Source: JAKACA01 sp963735115 (GTDB lineage Bacteria; Actinomycetota; Acidimicrobiia; Acidimicrobiales; Bog-793). Taken from it: a stretch of DNA of 64,000 bases. Positions 1 through 9,100 of this stretch are shown here, one piece after another; within the stretch, counting starts at the first letter, position 1, and the number at the start of each line of letters is the position of its first letter. Under the pieces are notes generated by a model. It had not been told where the DNA came from and searched no databases. It saw only the letters and a list, made by a program, of their open reading frames with translations. The position numbers and the translations under genes are program-made. Where the stretch lies: positions 1,054,001 to 1,118,000 of the forward strand of contig CAVTJR010000003.1 in NCBI GenBank assembly GCA_963735115.1. Direction: 5' to 3'.

Positions 1-76
1 CCGCGGATGGATGCGCTGGTCGAGAACCGGCATTCTACCTGCCGGATCAGAGCCGGAGCGCCGGTTTATCGGTGGG

Positions 77-439
77 ATGCGACTTGGCAGATTTGCTTGG
101 ACTCGGCTGGATGCCTTTAATGCGACGTGGCCGTTGGTCGCTCTGGAGGTTCACTCGGCGGGCGTGCGGCTTGTGCCCACCATCGGTCTCATCCCTCGTC
201 CTCCAACCTGGGAGGCGCGCTACGACGAGTTGAGCGAGGTGCGGGCTGTCGGAAAGCTCCCTATCGTCACGACCGGCGTCCGCTTGCGGGTCGGAGACGG
301 AGAAGACGAGTGGGTCGTTTTCTGGCACTTCCGACGTCGAAAGCCGATGCAGGCGTTGGAGAACCGAGGGATAAGGGTGCGGTGGGACGCCGACCGACTG
401 AACTACTTCAATCCTGGGCGACGAGCCTCCGACCAGTGA
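77..439 (+). CDS. Hypothetical protein, 120 aa
   Basis: Unrecognised soluble protein. The frame is open from position 11, but the ATG at 77 is preferred because a purine-rich GGTGGG lies just upstream and the extra 22 residues look non-coding. The sequence alternates short hydrophobic strands (WPLVALEVHSAGVRLVPT, then GVRLRVGDGEDEWVVFWHF) in a way reminiscent of small PH-like or all-beta domains, but no family is identified. It sits in the orphan-rich left arm of the window, inside the presumed genomic island, with no co-directional partner. Confidence 0.5.
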   Translation: MRLGRFAWTRLDAFNATWPLVALEVHSAGVRLVPTIGLIPRPPTWEARYDELSEVRAVGKLPIVTTGVRLRVGDGEDEWVVFWHFRRRKPMQALENRGIRVRWDADRLNYFNPGRRASDQ

Positions 440-824
440 GTCTATGTTCTGCTGGCACTTCGGCACCGTCGTGAGGCTGTGTAGCTGGGGAAGCGACGCT
501 ACCGGTCGGTCTGCGCCCTCTTGAAACTGTTCGGGTGGATATAGCAACCGACCTTCAGGAGGTCGGCCTGGCGGCGTGCTGGGTCCTGCTCGGCGACGAA
601 CGCCTTGCGGTCCGCGCCGCGCCAGCGTCGGAACCGTTCCCGAGGTTCGTAGCGAACGAGCGGGGCGGTGCCGTGCCAGCTCGAACGTGCACGCCTACGC
701 TTCACGACCTCAAAGCTACGCCCGTGGATTTCGCCAAATTCGAGCACGCCCGCGACGAAGGAGAGTTCTCACGGCCTATTCGTTATGACTCTGGCGGCGT
801 TCCACCTCATGTTGGTCGCACCCG
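440..824. other. Gap without a recognised gene
   Basis: About 385 bases between two orphan genes. A minus-strand frame at 499-747 (82 codons, rich in Arg) is open and could be a decayed gene, but it has no family resemblance and no convincing ribosome binding site, so it is not called. No repeat or hairpin stood out. Confidence 0.4.
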
Positions 825-1628
825 TCAAGGTCCGCCAGGAAGGGGCGTGAAACCGGTGGGGCAGCCAGCACCATCACCACCCGGCGCAACCTCCCACCAG
901 GGACCGTCCAGATGAAGAACGCATTGACCATCGGCTGGCAACGGACCTCGGTAGTAGATATAGCCGTAATCGTTCACCGCATCGAACTCGACGTACCCTG
1001 CGCTGGCGCACACCCACGAGACGCGCCCGAGGCTCGGTACCTCCGGGAAGTGCGCGCCGGAGATGCACTGTGAAGCTGAAGAGGCTGCTGCTAGCGCGAG
1101 GGGAAGCAACCGGTTGAGCTTGCTTTCATCGTGGACTCGAAACTGGAGGCCGAGTCCGTTCGGCACCAACGACAGACACCCCGTTAGGGCGAGGATGGCC
1201 AGCGGGAGCGCCAACCAACGCCACGGTCTGGCAGGCTTCTCGTCGGTGCGTCCGTTGTAGGAGAAAACGCCGATGACGCAGATGACGAGGAACATCAGCT
1301 CGACATAGAAAGGCGAGACTTCGTCGCCGGGGGACGCCCACAAGAAACCCCCGCAAGCCAGCACCACTCCCGCGAGGGCGAGCAATACCGCCACGCTCCC
1401 CAGCTCGGCTACTCCCCGTTTGCTGAACATCCTGAACAGCCCGTAGCCGAGCAGGCCGAGTCCCAGCCCCGTCGAGGCGACGATGAGGGCGGGAGCGGTA
1501 ACCGGCTGGGCGAGGTGGAGCAGCAACCACCCGACGAGGACCTGCACGGCGACCGTCGCGAGAAGCCAGATGCACGCTGCCACGCGGTAGTACCAAACCC
1601 GACTGGTCCTGACCGGCGTGCTCGTCAC
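825..1628 (-). CDS. Hypothetical multi-pass membrane protein
   Basis: 267-residue protein of unknown function with a GTG start. The first 110 residues hold three hydrophobic segments (about 15-40, 45-65 and 75-97), a fourth follows at about 105-120 and a fifth at about 135-155. The C-terminal 100 residues are predicted extracytoplasmic and contain four Cys (around residues 188, 206, 236 and 255), which could form disulfides. No Shine-Dalgarno is evident upstream of the GTG, so the exact start is uncertain. It lies in the presumed island and is oriented against its neighbours. Confidence 0.5.
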   Translation of the reverse strand: MTSTPVRTSRVWYYRVAACIWLLATVAVQVLVGWLLLHLAQPVTAPALIVASTGLGLGLLGYGLFRMFSKRGVAELGSVAVLLALAGVVLACGGFLWASPGDEVSPFYVELMFLVICVIGVFSYNGRTDEKPARPWRWLALPLAILALTGCLSLVPNGLGLQFRVHDESKLNRLLPLALAAASSASQCISGAHFPEVPSLGRVSWVCASAGYVEFDAVNDYGYIYYRGPLPADGQCVLHLDGPWWEVAPGGDGAGCPTGFTPLPGGP

Positions 1629-2109
1629 CGTGTTCGTAGCCTACGACCGGGCTGGAGCGGTCGCTAGGTCGGTCGAAGTCGCGGCGTCGAAGGTTCTCGA
1701 ATCCGGCTCCCTACCTGGGGCGTGCTCGGTCGGGACGCCGTAGAAGGTCGGTACCTCCCCCTGGGTCGAACATGTGCGAAATCAGGACGGGAGCGGCAGC
1801 GCGTCCGGGTACCCCTACCCCCCGGTTGGGTCCCATCTCCCTTTCCCGACAGGGGACACCCCGGTGAGGACTCTCCGTAGCCACCCGGATTTCCCCAACC
1901 TGCAAGGCGCAGGTGACCGAGGGCGTCATAGAGGTCGTGCCTTCTCGTACAACCCATACGAGGAACGCACGGTCGGCCCCCAAGCCGCTCAAGCTCGTAT
2001 GGGTCTTGCGGCCCTACTCGTCGAGACCGCTGCCCCTTACCATCATCGGTGGGTGTGCCCACTCCACCCTGCCAGGGTCTCGGAGCTGGCGATATGGAGA
2101 GGGCGGGAT
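1629..2109. other. Gap without a recognised gene
   Basis: About 480 bases before the lipoprotein gene. The plus-strand frame of that gene stays open back to 1774, but the added 112 residues have no signal sequence at their start and look like translated non-coding DNA. Minus-strand frames at 1664-2062 and 1711-1992 are also open without resemblance to anything known. It may hold a decayed gene plus the promoter of the lipoprotein. Confidence 0.4.
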
Positions 2110-3252
2110 ATGGTCATGAGGCCACGTTCAGTGCGAAGCCCCAAGGCTCGAAGGGCTGGAACCGCGGTGGTTACGGCTCTGCTGCTCGCGACGGCGGCCT
2201 GCGCTTCGACGGCAACGACAAAGCCCGTGTCCACGTCGCACCCTGAAACCGTGGCTATCGCGACATCCAGCTCGCCGTTTGTGCCCGAGATGATGGCGAG
2301 GGCGTCGGGGAAAGTTGTTTACGTGCTGGGGACCGTGGCCTGCCCGACCGGGGTCTGCTCTCGCCTGCTCCGCAGCAGCGACGACGGGTCGTCCTTCGAG
2401 CCGGTCAGCCTTCCGGTGCCGGGGTTCGTCGTGGGTGCAGTTCAAGAACTGCGGTTTGCCAACCCGACCGATGGATACCTGCTCTACGGGCAGCCGGTCA
2501 ACGACGTGCTCTACGTGACCGACGATTCTGCCCATAGCTGGCGAGCCGTCAACTTCGGCTCGAAGCTGTCGGTTCTCTCCATCGCCACGACGCCGCAGTT
2601 GGCTTATGCGACAGTCTCGAAGCCTTCGGCGGGCAGGTGGGGGTCCTACCGGCTTGCGAGGTCGGTGGCCGGTTCCTCGAACTGGACGGTCGTCTCGGTC
2701 GCCCGAGCGGAGAGATACAGCGAGACGCTTGTGGGCGCCGCTGTCGGGGAGCGGGTGTGGCTTGTTGCGGGCAACGGAACGGGTGACGTGACGCTCTCGC
2801 TCTCGGTGAACGAGGGAACGTCCTTTACCGACATCTGGAATGGGGCCGGTCTCATCAGTTGCGGACCGTTCGCGACCTCCGACACCGTGGTCTGGCTCGA
2901 CTGTTCAGGCGGGACGATGGCGGACTGGTTTCGCTCGACTGACGGCGGACGCCACTTTCGCTTCATATCCGCCCTTCGGCCGTATCACACCGCGCCATTC
3001 GACCCGGTCGGCAATACGGTTGTCTTCACCTGCCTCCCTGCGGGTTCGGGTGCCGATGTATACCGAAGCACCAATGGCGGGGAGACCTTCGAGGTGAGAG
3101 GGAAGGTGCCGGTAAAGGACGTACAAGGCGCGGATGTGTCGTTCGCCAACAGGCAGCAGGGACTCGTCCTCGTCTCGCCCCTCGTTGCTCCCCCGAACGA
3201 ACTGTTCCGAACCAACGACGGCGGAGTCACCTGGATAAGGGTTCGGGTGTGA
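2110..3252 (+). CDS. Lipoprotein with BNR/sialidase-like beta-propeller repeats
   Basis: 380-residue exported protein. The ATG at 2110 follows a GAGAGGGCG-type ribosome binding site (another ATG lies 6 bases later). Residues about 14-28 form a hydrophobic signal ending in LLLATAAC, a plausible lipobox with Cys as the lipidated residue. The mature part carries several Asp-box-like turns, for example SSDDGSSFE, TDDSAHSWR, STDGGRHF, STNGGETFE and TNDGGVTW, spaced as in BNR/Ycf48/VPS10-type propellers. No catalytic sialidase residues were verified, so a binding or structural role at the cell surface is as likely as an enzyme. It stands alone. Confidence 0.7.
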   Translation: MVMRPRSVRSPKARRAGTAVVTALLLATAACASTATTKPVSTSHPETVAIATSSSPFVPEMMARASGKVVYVLGTVACPTGVCSRLLRSSDDGSSFEPVSLPVPGFVVGAVQELRFANPTDGYLLYGQPVNDVLYVTDDSAHSWRAVNFGSKLSVLSIATTPQLAYATVSKPSAGRWGSYRLARSVAGSSNWTVVSVARAERYSETLVGAAVGERVWLVAGNGTGDVTLSLSVNEGTSFTDIWNGAGLISCGPFATSDTVVWLDCSGGTMADWFRSTDGGRHFRFISALRPYHTAPFDPVGNTVVFTCLPAGSGADVYRSTNGGETFEVRGKVPVKDVQGADVSFANRQQGLVLVSPLVAPPNELFRTNDGGVTWIRVRV

Positions 3253-3632
3253 ACATACGCAGGCTCGGGGCGACGGCTGTGCCGGCTCGCGGCTGCCTCG
3301 CTCTGCGATGAAGTAGCTCGGGAAATGCGGCTTGGCCACGGAGCCACGGACCTGCTCGAACGAGGTCGTGTTCACGAGCGCCAAATTGTCCGTTCTGGAC
3401 GGTCCCCGCACGCGCGCCAGGGGGGACCCTGCTGGTGCCGAACGAGACCGCTCCGCGTTCGTTCAAGGCCGGGTGCGAAGACCATGGACATCCGTATCGC
3501 CGAACCCTCGACCGCCAAGCGACACGGTGCCACGATTGGCACCAGGGAAGTTCAGTGGCGTCTGGGCCGCCCGCCTGGTCCGTCCGGGTGCGCAGGGACG
3601 AGCAGCGGGGTCACCCCAGGTAGCCTGGTGCA
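3253..3632. other. Gap without a recognised gene
   Basis: About 380 bases between the propeller lipoprotein and the small-protein/nucleotidyltransferase pair. Short frames exist on both strands but none has a good start context or family resemblance. The promoter of the downstream pair presumably lies near its right end. Confidence 0.4.
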
Positions 3633-3830
3633 GTGAGCGAGACGCGACCGATGCCGAGCTTGCACGACCTACGCGAGGGCTTGCTGCACGCGCCGCCGCC
3701 CACCTCTGACGACGTGACGGTGCTGGTCGACGGCCGGCGCCTCGACACGAAGGAGAAGGTGCTGGCCTGGCTTGCGGAGGTCGAGGAGGACCGGGCAGCC
3801 GGGCGCAGCGCGCTCGACGAGCTTGCCTGA
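3633..3830 (+). CDS. Small protein paired with a nucleotidyltransferase
   Basis: 65-residue acidic protein with a GTG start, ending in a helical stretch (KEKVLAWLAEVEEDR, then SALDELA). Its stop overlaps the TTG start proposed for the next gene, so the two are probably co-translated. It has no recognisable DNA-binding fold. The arrangement, a small protein directly ahead of a minimal nucleotidyltransferase, resembles two-gene toxin-antitoxin or MNT/HEPN-type modules, but the partner identity is inferred from position only. Confidence 0.6.
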   Translation: MSETRPMPSLHDLREGLLHAPPPTSDDVTVLVDGRRLDTKEKVLAWLAEVEEDRAAGRSALDELA

Positions 3831-4353
3831 GGACCCCGAGGCGGACCTGGTCCGGCTCGCGGAGGTGCTTGACCGTCACGGGGTCGAGTACCTGGTCGTG
3901 GGTGGCGTCGCAGCTCGAGCTCACGGCGCGAGCCGTCCCACGCAAGACCTCGACTGTCTCGTCCGTCGGGCGAGGGAGAACCTGGAGCGCCTCGCCGAAG
4001 CGCTGTTGGAGTTGCACGCCCACCTGCGGGTGAGCGGGTTGTCCGAGGAGGAGATGGCCGCGCTTCCCGTGCGGGTCGACGCGGAGACCCTGGCCAGAGC
4101 CGAGCTGTCGACGTGGCGGACCGACGCCGGGGACCTCGACCTCCTGGCTGACATCCCCGACCGGCAAGGGACCCGCCAGAAGTACGAGGACCTCCTTGCC
4201 CGCTCCAGCCGGATCGACGCGGACGGGGTCTCGATCCGGGTGGCGAGCCTGGATGACGTCATCGCCTCCAAGGAGTGGGCGGGCCGGGCGAAGGACCGAG
4301 AAGCACTCCCCGAGCTCAAGGAGCTCGCACGTCGAGACCGCGAAAACCCGTGA
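3823..4353 (+). CDS. Nucleotidyltransferase-fold protein (AbiEii/DUF6036-like)
   Basis: 176 residues from a TTG codon overlapping the previous stop; the open frame reaches 3772, but that extension lies inside the upstream gene. The N-terminal third has the minimal nucleotidyltransferase pattern: a hydrophobic strand (YLVVGGVAARAHG) with the conserved GG, then TQDLDCLV supplying the two metal-binding Asp of a DxD motif. A third acidic residue may come from GDLDLLADI. The remainder is helical and ends in a conserved-looking region with SLDDVIASKEWAGRAKDR, typical of this family. Such proteins act as AbiE-type toxins or orphan NTases. The specific substrate is unknown. Confidence 0.75.
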   Translation: MPEDPEADLVRLAEVLDRHGVEYLVVGGVAARAHGASRPTQDLDCLVRRARENLERLAEALLELHAHLRVSGLSEEEMAALPVRVDAETLARAELSTWRTDAGDLDLLADIPDRQGTRQKYEDLLARSSRIDADGVSIRVASLDDVIASKEWAGRAKDREALPELKELARRDRENP

Positions 4354-4780
4354 GCGCGGTCTCGACTTGTCCGAGCCGCCGGTCATGGCTTAAGTCCCAG
4401 CGATCGTCCCAGCGTGACTACGTCACCGCCGCCGGTCCAATCATGGGCCGGCGACCCTTTCGCCTGGCGCGCCGGAGGACAGGCGAGGCAGCGCGCGAGG
4501 CGGCCTCCGTGAGAACCGCCGTGAGAACCAAAGCTCCGAAAAAACTGGCAACGAGGGGTTAGCAGCGGTCAACGACTCGGCTTAGCGATCGCTCAAGACA
4601 CCATGTCATAGGCACTATTTGTCACCTTCGGTCACGAGCGGGAAGCAGGTGAAAATGACTCAGCCCGAACTGGGGGTCAAGAGGTCCCGGGTTCAAATCC
4701 CGGCAGCCCGACTACAAGGCCTTCACCCCATTCAGTGGACCACTTTTTGGCCGCCCTGCGATCGAGGCAGAAGGGTCACA
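4354..4780. other. Intergenic region holding a tRNA-derived fragment
   Basis: About 430 bases with no protein gene. It contains the 3' tRNA fragment listed separately at 4670-4711, and the 8-base sequence CAGCCCGA occurs twice, at 4661-4668 and 4704-4711. This is the presumed boundary between island DNA on the left and core chromosome on the right. Confidence 0.6.
4670..4711 (+). other. 3' tRNA fragment (Pro-GGG-like), candidate attachment site
   Basis: The 42 nucleotides read as a tRNA from the anticodon loop to the discriminator base: loop CTGGGGG (anticodon GGG), 3' anticodon-stem strand TCAAG, variable loop AGGTC, T stem CCGGG with loop TTCAAAT closing on CCCGG, acceptor strand CAGCCCG, then A. 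The upstream sequence pairs with neither the anticodon stem nor the acceptor strand, so there is no complete tRNA here. Integrases commonly recombine in the anticodon or T arm and leave such a 3' copy at the distal end of the element. With this orientation the element would lie to the left. Isotype assignment is tentative. Confidence 0.7.
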
Positions 4781-5785
4781 TCAAGGCTCGGTCGGGGAAG
4801 CGCCTTCCACGGGTGGCATCTGCATGGTGATGACAATCTTGCCGCGCGCGTGCCCGGTTTCGAGATGACGGATCGCATCTGGAGCGCCAGTGAGGGGGTA
4901 GACCGTGTCGAGGACGGGCGTGATCTTCCCGGCTTCGACTAGGTCCTTCAGGACAACCAGGTCGTGCTTTGTGGGCCTTGCGGCAACTGGAAGCAGCCTC
5001 TGGCTCACGAACGGCGACAACACCAGCGCTGCGAGGAGTTGGGTCGCCGGGCCGAGCAACCGGCCACCTCCTCCCCCAACAAGGAGGAGCGTCCCCTTGG
5101 GGGCCATGGCACGTCGCAATTCTGACAGTGGACGGTTCCCGACGGTGTCGAGCATCAGGTCGTACTGCCTCCCACTCCGGGTGAAGTCCTCGGCGGTGTA
5201 GTCGATGACTTGGTCGGCGCCGATGGATCGGACCAGTTCTAGGTTCCTCGTGCTGCACACGCCGGTCACGTCGGCTCCGAACGCCTTGGCGATCTGCACG
5301 GCGAAGGTGCCCACGCCTCCGGCCGCACCGCTGATCAGGACCCGCTGCCCTGGCTCGACCCGTCCCCGATCGCGAAGAGCCTGGAGGGCGGTGCACGCGG
5401 CGATAGGAATGGCCGCGGCCTGCTCAAAGGTGAGCCCGATCGGCCTCGGCGCAAAGTCCTGCTCTCGGCCACACACGTACTCGGCGAACGCGCCGTTGCA
5501 CGTGCCGAACACCTCATCCCCGGCTCGAAACTGCGTCATGTTGAGGCCGACCTTCTCAACGGTGCCTGCGAGGTCGACGCCGAGAACGGTCCGCTTCGGC
5601 CTGCGCAGCCCCGAGGTCAGGCGGATGAAGTACGGCAGACCTCTCATCAGGTGCCAGTCAAAGGGATTAACGGACGTCGCGCTGACACGGACGAGCACGC
5701 CTCCGTCGTCGACCGCCGGTTTGTCGATATCTGCAAGTTCGAGGCGTTCGGGTGAACCGTACTGATCGCTCACGATCGCTTTCAT
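4781..5785 (-). CDS. Zinc-type/quinone reductase-like MDR family oxidoreductase
   Basis: 334 residues from the ATG at 5785, preceded by GGGAGA; the frame is open further upstream but the extension is not conserved-looking. It starts with the MDR signature MKAIVSDQYGSPERLELADI, has the GroES-like catalytic domain (about 1-125) with NPFDWHLMRG, and a Rossmann domain with GAAGGVGTFAVQIAKAFGAD near residues 150-170. This matches NAD(P)H:quinone reductase-type MDRs, which normally lack zinc ligands. Substrate unknown. A paralogue lies immediately upstream in the same orientation, so the two may be one operon or a duplication. Confidence 0.88.
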   Translation of the reverse strand: MKAIVSDQYGSPERLELADIDKPAVDDGGVLVRVSATSVNPFDWHLMRGLPYFIRLTSGLRRPKRTVLGVDLAGTVEKVGLNMTQFRAGDEVFGTCNGAFAEYVCGREQDFAPRPIGLTFEQAAAIPIAACTALQALRDRGRVEPGQRVLISGAAGGVGTFAVQIAKAFGADVTGVCSTRNLELVRSIGADQVIDYTAEDFTRSGRQYDLMLDTVGNRPLSELRRAMAPKGTLLLVGGGGGRLLGPATQLLAALVLSPFVSQRLLPVAARPTKHDLVVLKDLVEAGKITPVLDTVYPLTGAPDAIRHLETGHARGKIVITMQMPPVEGASPTEP

Positions 5786-5948
5786 CGCTCTCCCTTGCAT
5801 ACACCGCTCAGCGGCAGCATTATCGGACTCTGCCGCGCAACGCAGCGCACGTGTGCGGGACATCGAGCCTCTGAGAACTCCACGGAGCGGGGTTTTCTCG
5901 CCCAACTGACCTATCACGAGTATCACGGCCTGGCCGGAGAAGACGCGG

Positions 5949-6929
5949 CTAAACGGGGTCGTTTTTGATCGTCAGGACGACGTTACCGGTCTTCTGCTGC
6001 GTCTCGACGTACACGGTCGCATCGACGACCTGCTGCAAGGGGTAGCACCGGTCGATGACCGCCCGGTATCTCCCCACCTCGATTAGCTCTTTCAGCAGTA
6101 AGACGTCCTTCTTCGCATCCGGATGGCGCGCAAAGGGGAGCTTCACCCGCCTTGTCCCGATAACCGAGGTCATGAGAGCGAGGAAGGGGTTCTGCCACAG
6201 GAACCCCAGGTCGGCGACCGCGTAGGTCCCGCCACGCACGAGAGAGCCTCGGCAGCGCCGGAACGAATGCTTGCCGACCGCGTCGAAGATGACGTCGTAC
6301 GTCTGGCCGTTCCGGGTGAAATCCTCCTTCGTGTAGTCGATGACGGCGTCGGCGCCGAGCGACCTCACGATCTCTACGTTCTTCGTATTGCACACCGCAG
6401 TGACATCGGCTCCGAAGTGCTTGGCCAGCTGCACCGCCGCGGTGCCGACCGACCCGGACGCCCCGTAGATGAGGATTCTCTGCCCCTTCCGCAGAGCCAC
6501 CGGTCTCAGGCAGGTCAGTGCTTGGATCGCGCCCACGCAGACAGCCGCAGCCTCCTCGAAGGTCATGCTGGCTGGCATCGTCGCGAGTGGAGTGTCTTCG
6601 CTCAGGCAGACGAACTCGGCGTGCGCTCCCATCCCGTCCGCGGTGACGCCGAAGACGCGGTCGCCGATCTTGTACCGAGTTACCACCGGGCCGACCGCGT
6701 CGACTTCTCCGGCCAGTTCGGAGCCGAGTATCTGCACCCTCGGCCGGACAAGGCCGGTGAAGGCTCGCATGAAGAACGGCTTCGCTCCCCGGTACCCGCA
6801 GTCCGTCCTGTTGACCGTCGTGGCATGGATCTTGACGAGGACCTCGTCGTCTTTGGGGACGGGCTTGTCGACCTCCGCGAGATGCTCGACGTCCGGCGGG
6901 CCGTATTTCTCGTAGATGGCGGCTTTCAT
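5949..6929 (-). CDS. Quinone reductase-like MDR family oxidoreductase (paralogue)
   Basis: 326 residues from the ATG at 6929, with a GGAGAGGGAA ribosome binding site. The N-terminal GroES-like domain contains VNRTDCGYRG, and the nucleotide-binding domain has GASGSVGTAAVQLAKHFGAD. It is clearly related to the next gene downstream (shared ADVTxVCxTxNxExVRSxGAD and VIDYTxEDFTR stretches), which suggests a tandem duplication. NADPH-dependent reduction of an enone or quinone is the expected chemistry; no substrate can be assigned. 163 bases separate it from its paralogue. Confidence 0.88.
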   Translation of the reverse strand: MKAAIYEKYGPPDVEHLAEVDKPVPKDDEVLVKIHATTVNRTDCGYRGAKPFFMRAFTGLVRPRVQILGSELAGEVDAVGPVVTRYKIGDRVFGVTADGMGAHAEFVCLSEDTPLATMPASMTFEEAAAVCVGAIQALTCLRPVALRKGQRILIYGASGSVGTAAVQLAKHFGADVTAVCNTKNVEIVRSLGADAVIDYTKEDFTRNGQTYDVIFDAVGKHSFRRCRGSLVRGGTYAVADLGFLWQNPFLALMTSVIGTRRVKLPFARHPDAKKDVLLLKELIEVGRYRAVIDRCYPLQQVVDATVYVETQQKTGNVVLTIKNDPV

Positions 6930-7487
6930 AGGTTCCCTCTCCTCGCCCGTGGGGATGCCGGATCGACCCTCCGCGCTCGCGCCCACCTCCCGCACGGAAC
7001 AGCTCCGATGCGCTCGGCGAGCGATCGCCGCCACGCTTCTCGTCACCGCCCTCTCCGGCACCTTGGTCCGTGCGATGAGGTCGAACTCGTCAGCATAAAG
7101 ATAAGTGAAGCCCAGCAGCTCGGCGAGCGCCGAGCGACTCGACAGTGCACGAGGGAGCCCGCGAGACCGTCTGTTATGGCTCGGCGGTCATGTCGAAACG
7201 GTCGATGTTCGGTTCCAGGACGCCGTCCCCGTGTCGGCAAACGTGTTTGAATCCACCTCGGGAGACTGAGGGTCTGAGTATCCACCGGAACCGTGGCCGT
7301 TCATAGCCGGCCGAGGTGATGCGGGGCTGGTCCTGGGAATCTGCCGCCGCGAATGCCGGAGGCGAATGTCACATCTCTGCACCACCGCATTGGACAAGAC
7401 TGCTGAGTCTGCCGGGCCGACCGCTGACCAGCTTCGATCACATCAGGCGGCCGTACGCGAAGACCCCTCCAACTGCCTTTGTAAAGC
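6930..7487. other. Divergent intergenic region
   Basis: About 560 bases between the minus-strand oxidoreductase and a plus-strand lipoprotein, so it should hold promoters for both. The minus-strand frame upstream of the oxidoreductase stays open for some distance, but its only start candidates add low-quality sequence. No hairpin or repeat stood out. Confidence 0.4.
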
Positions 7488-8456
7488 ATGAGGGTTGGGC
7501 GGTCATACGGGGTGACCTGCCTCGTCGCGCTGGCGCTGTTGGGCGCCGCCTGCACGAGCCCGGCCGCCGTCTCGACGACGACATCGAGCCCGGTCACCAC
7601 GATCGCTTCGACCGCATGGGTGCCCGTCGCCTACGGAGATGCGCAGCTCTCGGTGCCGGCGAACTGGTATGTCCTCTACGGCCAGCCTCCGTGCCCTGTC
7701 GGCCAGCCGCCAGGTGAACTGTTCGTCAATCCCGCCCCGGGCGTGTACCACTGTCCAGCGGAAACGGGGCACGGGCCGTTCTCGGTCGTGGACCTGGAAG
7801 CACTCGCCAGAACGGAGAACGCTGGTAGGAAGGTGTTCACCATCAACGGCATTACCGTGCGCGAGGCGACCGCGCCCACCAACACATACCTCGTGCGCTC
7901 GTTAGGAGCCCAGGTCACGGTAGACGGCCCACTCGGGCTTGGCGTCCTGCACACATTGGCCCGCGCGCCTCGAGTCTCTGTGCTGGCCACCGCTGGGCCG
8001 GCGAGAGTCCCCAGCTCGTGGCACCGGATTGCCTTCGCAGGCGTGAGCATTGCAGCACCGAGCAGTTGGTCGGTCATGCGGGCCAACTCCTATGGACCGG
8101 ACTGCTCAGCGTTGCAACAGGTTGAGTTCGGACTTCCATCCGTCGTTCTCGACACCGACGAGAGGATCATCTTCCCACCCTGTCCGTACCTGCCTCCCTA
8201 CCAACGGCCCCAGACGGCCGGCGAGGGACTGCGCATCGACAAGCTGACCATCTACCCACCGGTCGCTCGTACGGAGTTTCGAAACTGTCTTCGTATCAAC
8301 GGGCTTTCTACCTGCCCGGCGGCCTCGCCTGGGTACTCGATTCTCGTGCTGCGGGTGGAGGGACCCACGCTGTCCAAGCCGGTGTACATCTCCATCGGGT
8401 TGGGTGGGAACGGGGGAATCGCAAGGACAATTCTGCATTCGTTGCGGGCGTCGTGA
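7488..8456 (+). CDS. Secreted lipoprotein of unknown function
   Basis: 322-residue exported protein. Residues 1-22 form a signal peptide ending in LALLGAAC, a canonical lipobox with lipidation at Cys22, followed by a Ser/Thr-rich stretch typical of actinobacterial lipoprotein linkers. The mature region contains two similar halves, each with a strand-turn motif around P-x-x-W (LSVPANWYVL near residue 55; ISIAAPSSW-type near residue 190), suggesting an internal duplication, and several Cys that could pair. No enzymatic motif is recognised. It is monocistronic and convergent with a universal stress protein gene. Confidence 0.7.
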   Translation: MRVGRSYGVTCLVALALLGAACTSPAAVSTTTSSPVTTIASTAWVPVAYGDAQLSVPANWYVLYGQPPCPVGQPPGELFVNPAPGVYHCPAETGHGPFSVVDLEALARTENAGRKVFTINGITVREATAPTNTYLVRSLGAQVTVDGPLGLGVLHTLARAPRVSVLATAGPARVPSSWHRIAFAGVSIAAPSSWSVMRANSYGPDCSALQQVEFGLPSVVLDTDERIIFPPCPYLPPYQRPQTAGEGLRIDKLTIYPPVARTEFRNCLRINGLSTCPAASPGYSILVLRVEGPTLSKPVYISIGLGGNGGIARTILHSLRAS

Positions 8457-8544
8457 GATGACGACCACCGTGCTTCGGGCCGTTTGCCGGCGTGCCGAAA
8501 GTGACGTGCCACTAGGAGCAGCGACGCTGCCCGTCAAGGAGAGG

Positions 8545-9024
8545 CTAGGGGGAGTCGGTGTTGACGATCAGCACGCTGCAGGGGCAGCGATGGGCCACCT
8601 TGTTCGGGACGCTCCCGAGCACGAAGCGCTTCACTCCACTCATGCCTTGGTTTCCGACCACGATCAGATCGGCATCCACAGCCTCCGCGATGCTGATGAG
8701 CGCGTCCGACACGTCAGTATTGCCGGGACTGTGGATCTCGACGGAGACTCCCTGGCGTTGCGCCTCGGTGAGCAGCTGCCTACGCGTGTCTTCGGCTCGC
8801 TCACGATCGCCCGCTACCTCGAACTCAAACGGCGCCGCTGGTGTGTCAACGAATCCCGTCTTGACGGTCGGGTCAACCACGTGAACAGCGTGCAGTGTGG
8901 CCCCGGACATCTTCGCCAAGGCGAGGGCTTCGCCGACGGCGATGGACGCCCGATCTGAGCCGTCTGTGCCGACGACGATCACCTTGTACGTTGCCGTCCC
9001 CGGCGCGGTGGATGGCGGCGACAT
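8545..9024 (-). CDS. Universal stress protein, UspA family
   Basis: 159 residues, a single Usp domain. The N terminus gives the first strand and Asp (YKVIVVGTDGSDRA), and the C-terminal half has the ATP-binding G-2x-G-9x-G(S) signature as GNQGMSGVKRFVLGSVPNKV, which marks an ATP-binding rather than an UspA-like non-binding member. Length is normal for single-domain Usp proteins. The cytoplasmic role in stress survival is known for the family; what triggers this copy cannot be read from the sequence. Confidence 0.92.
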   Translation of the reverse strand: MSPPSTAPGTATYKVIVVGTDGSDRASIAVGEALALAKMSGATLHAVHVVDPTVKTGFVDTPAAPFEFEVAGDRERAEDTRRQLLTEAQRQGVSVEIHSPGNTDVSDALISIAEAVDADLIVVGNQGMSGVKRFVLGSVPNKVAHRCPCSVLIVNTDSP

Positions 9025-9100
9025 TTACACCCCCCTGAAGTAGTTGTACGTCCTCGACGGCAATCTACTTGTGAGCCCGGGAACCTTCAATCGAAACGCT

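Noticed and set aside
499..747. 82-codon minus-strand gene
   Set aside because: No ribosome binding site, no family, and Arg-rich composition typical of chance frames in GC-rich DNA; retained only as a possible decayed gene.
4640..4715. Complete tRNA gene
   Set aside because: Only the 3' part from the anticodon loop is present; the upstream sequence does not pair with the acceptor or anticodon strands.
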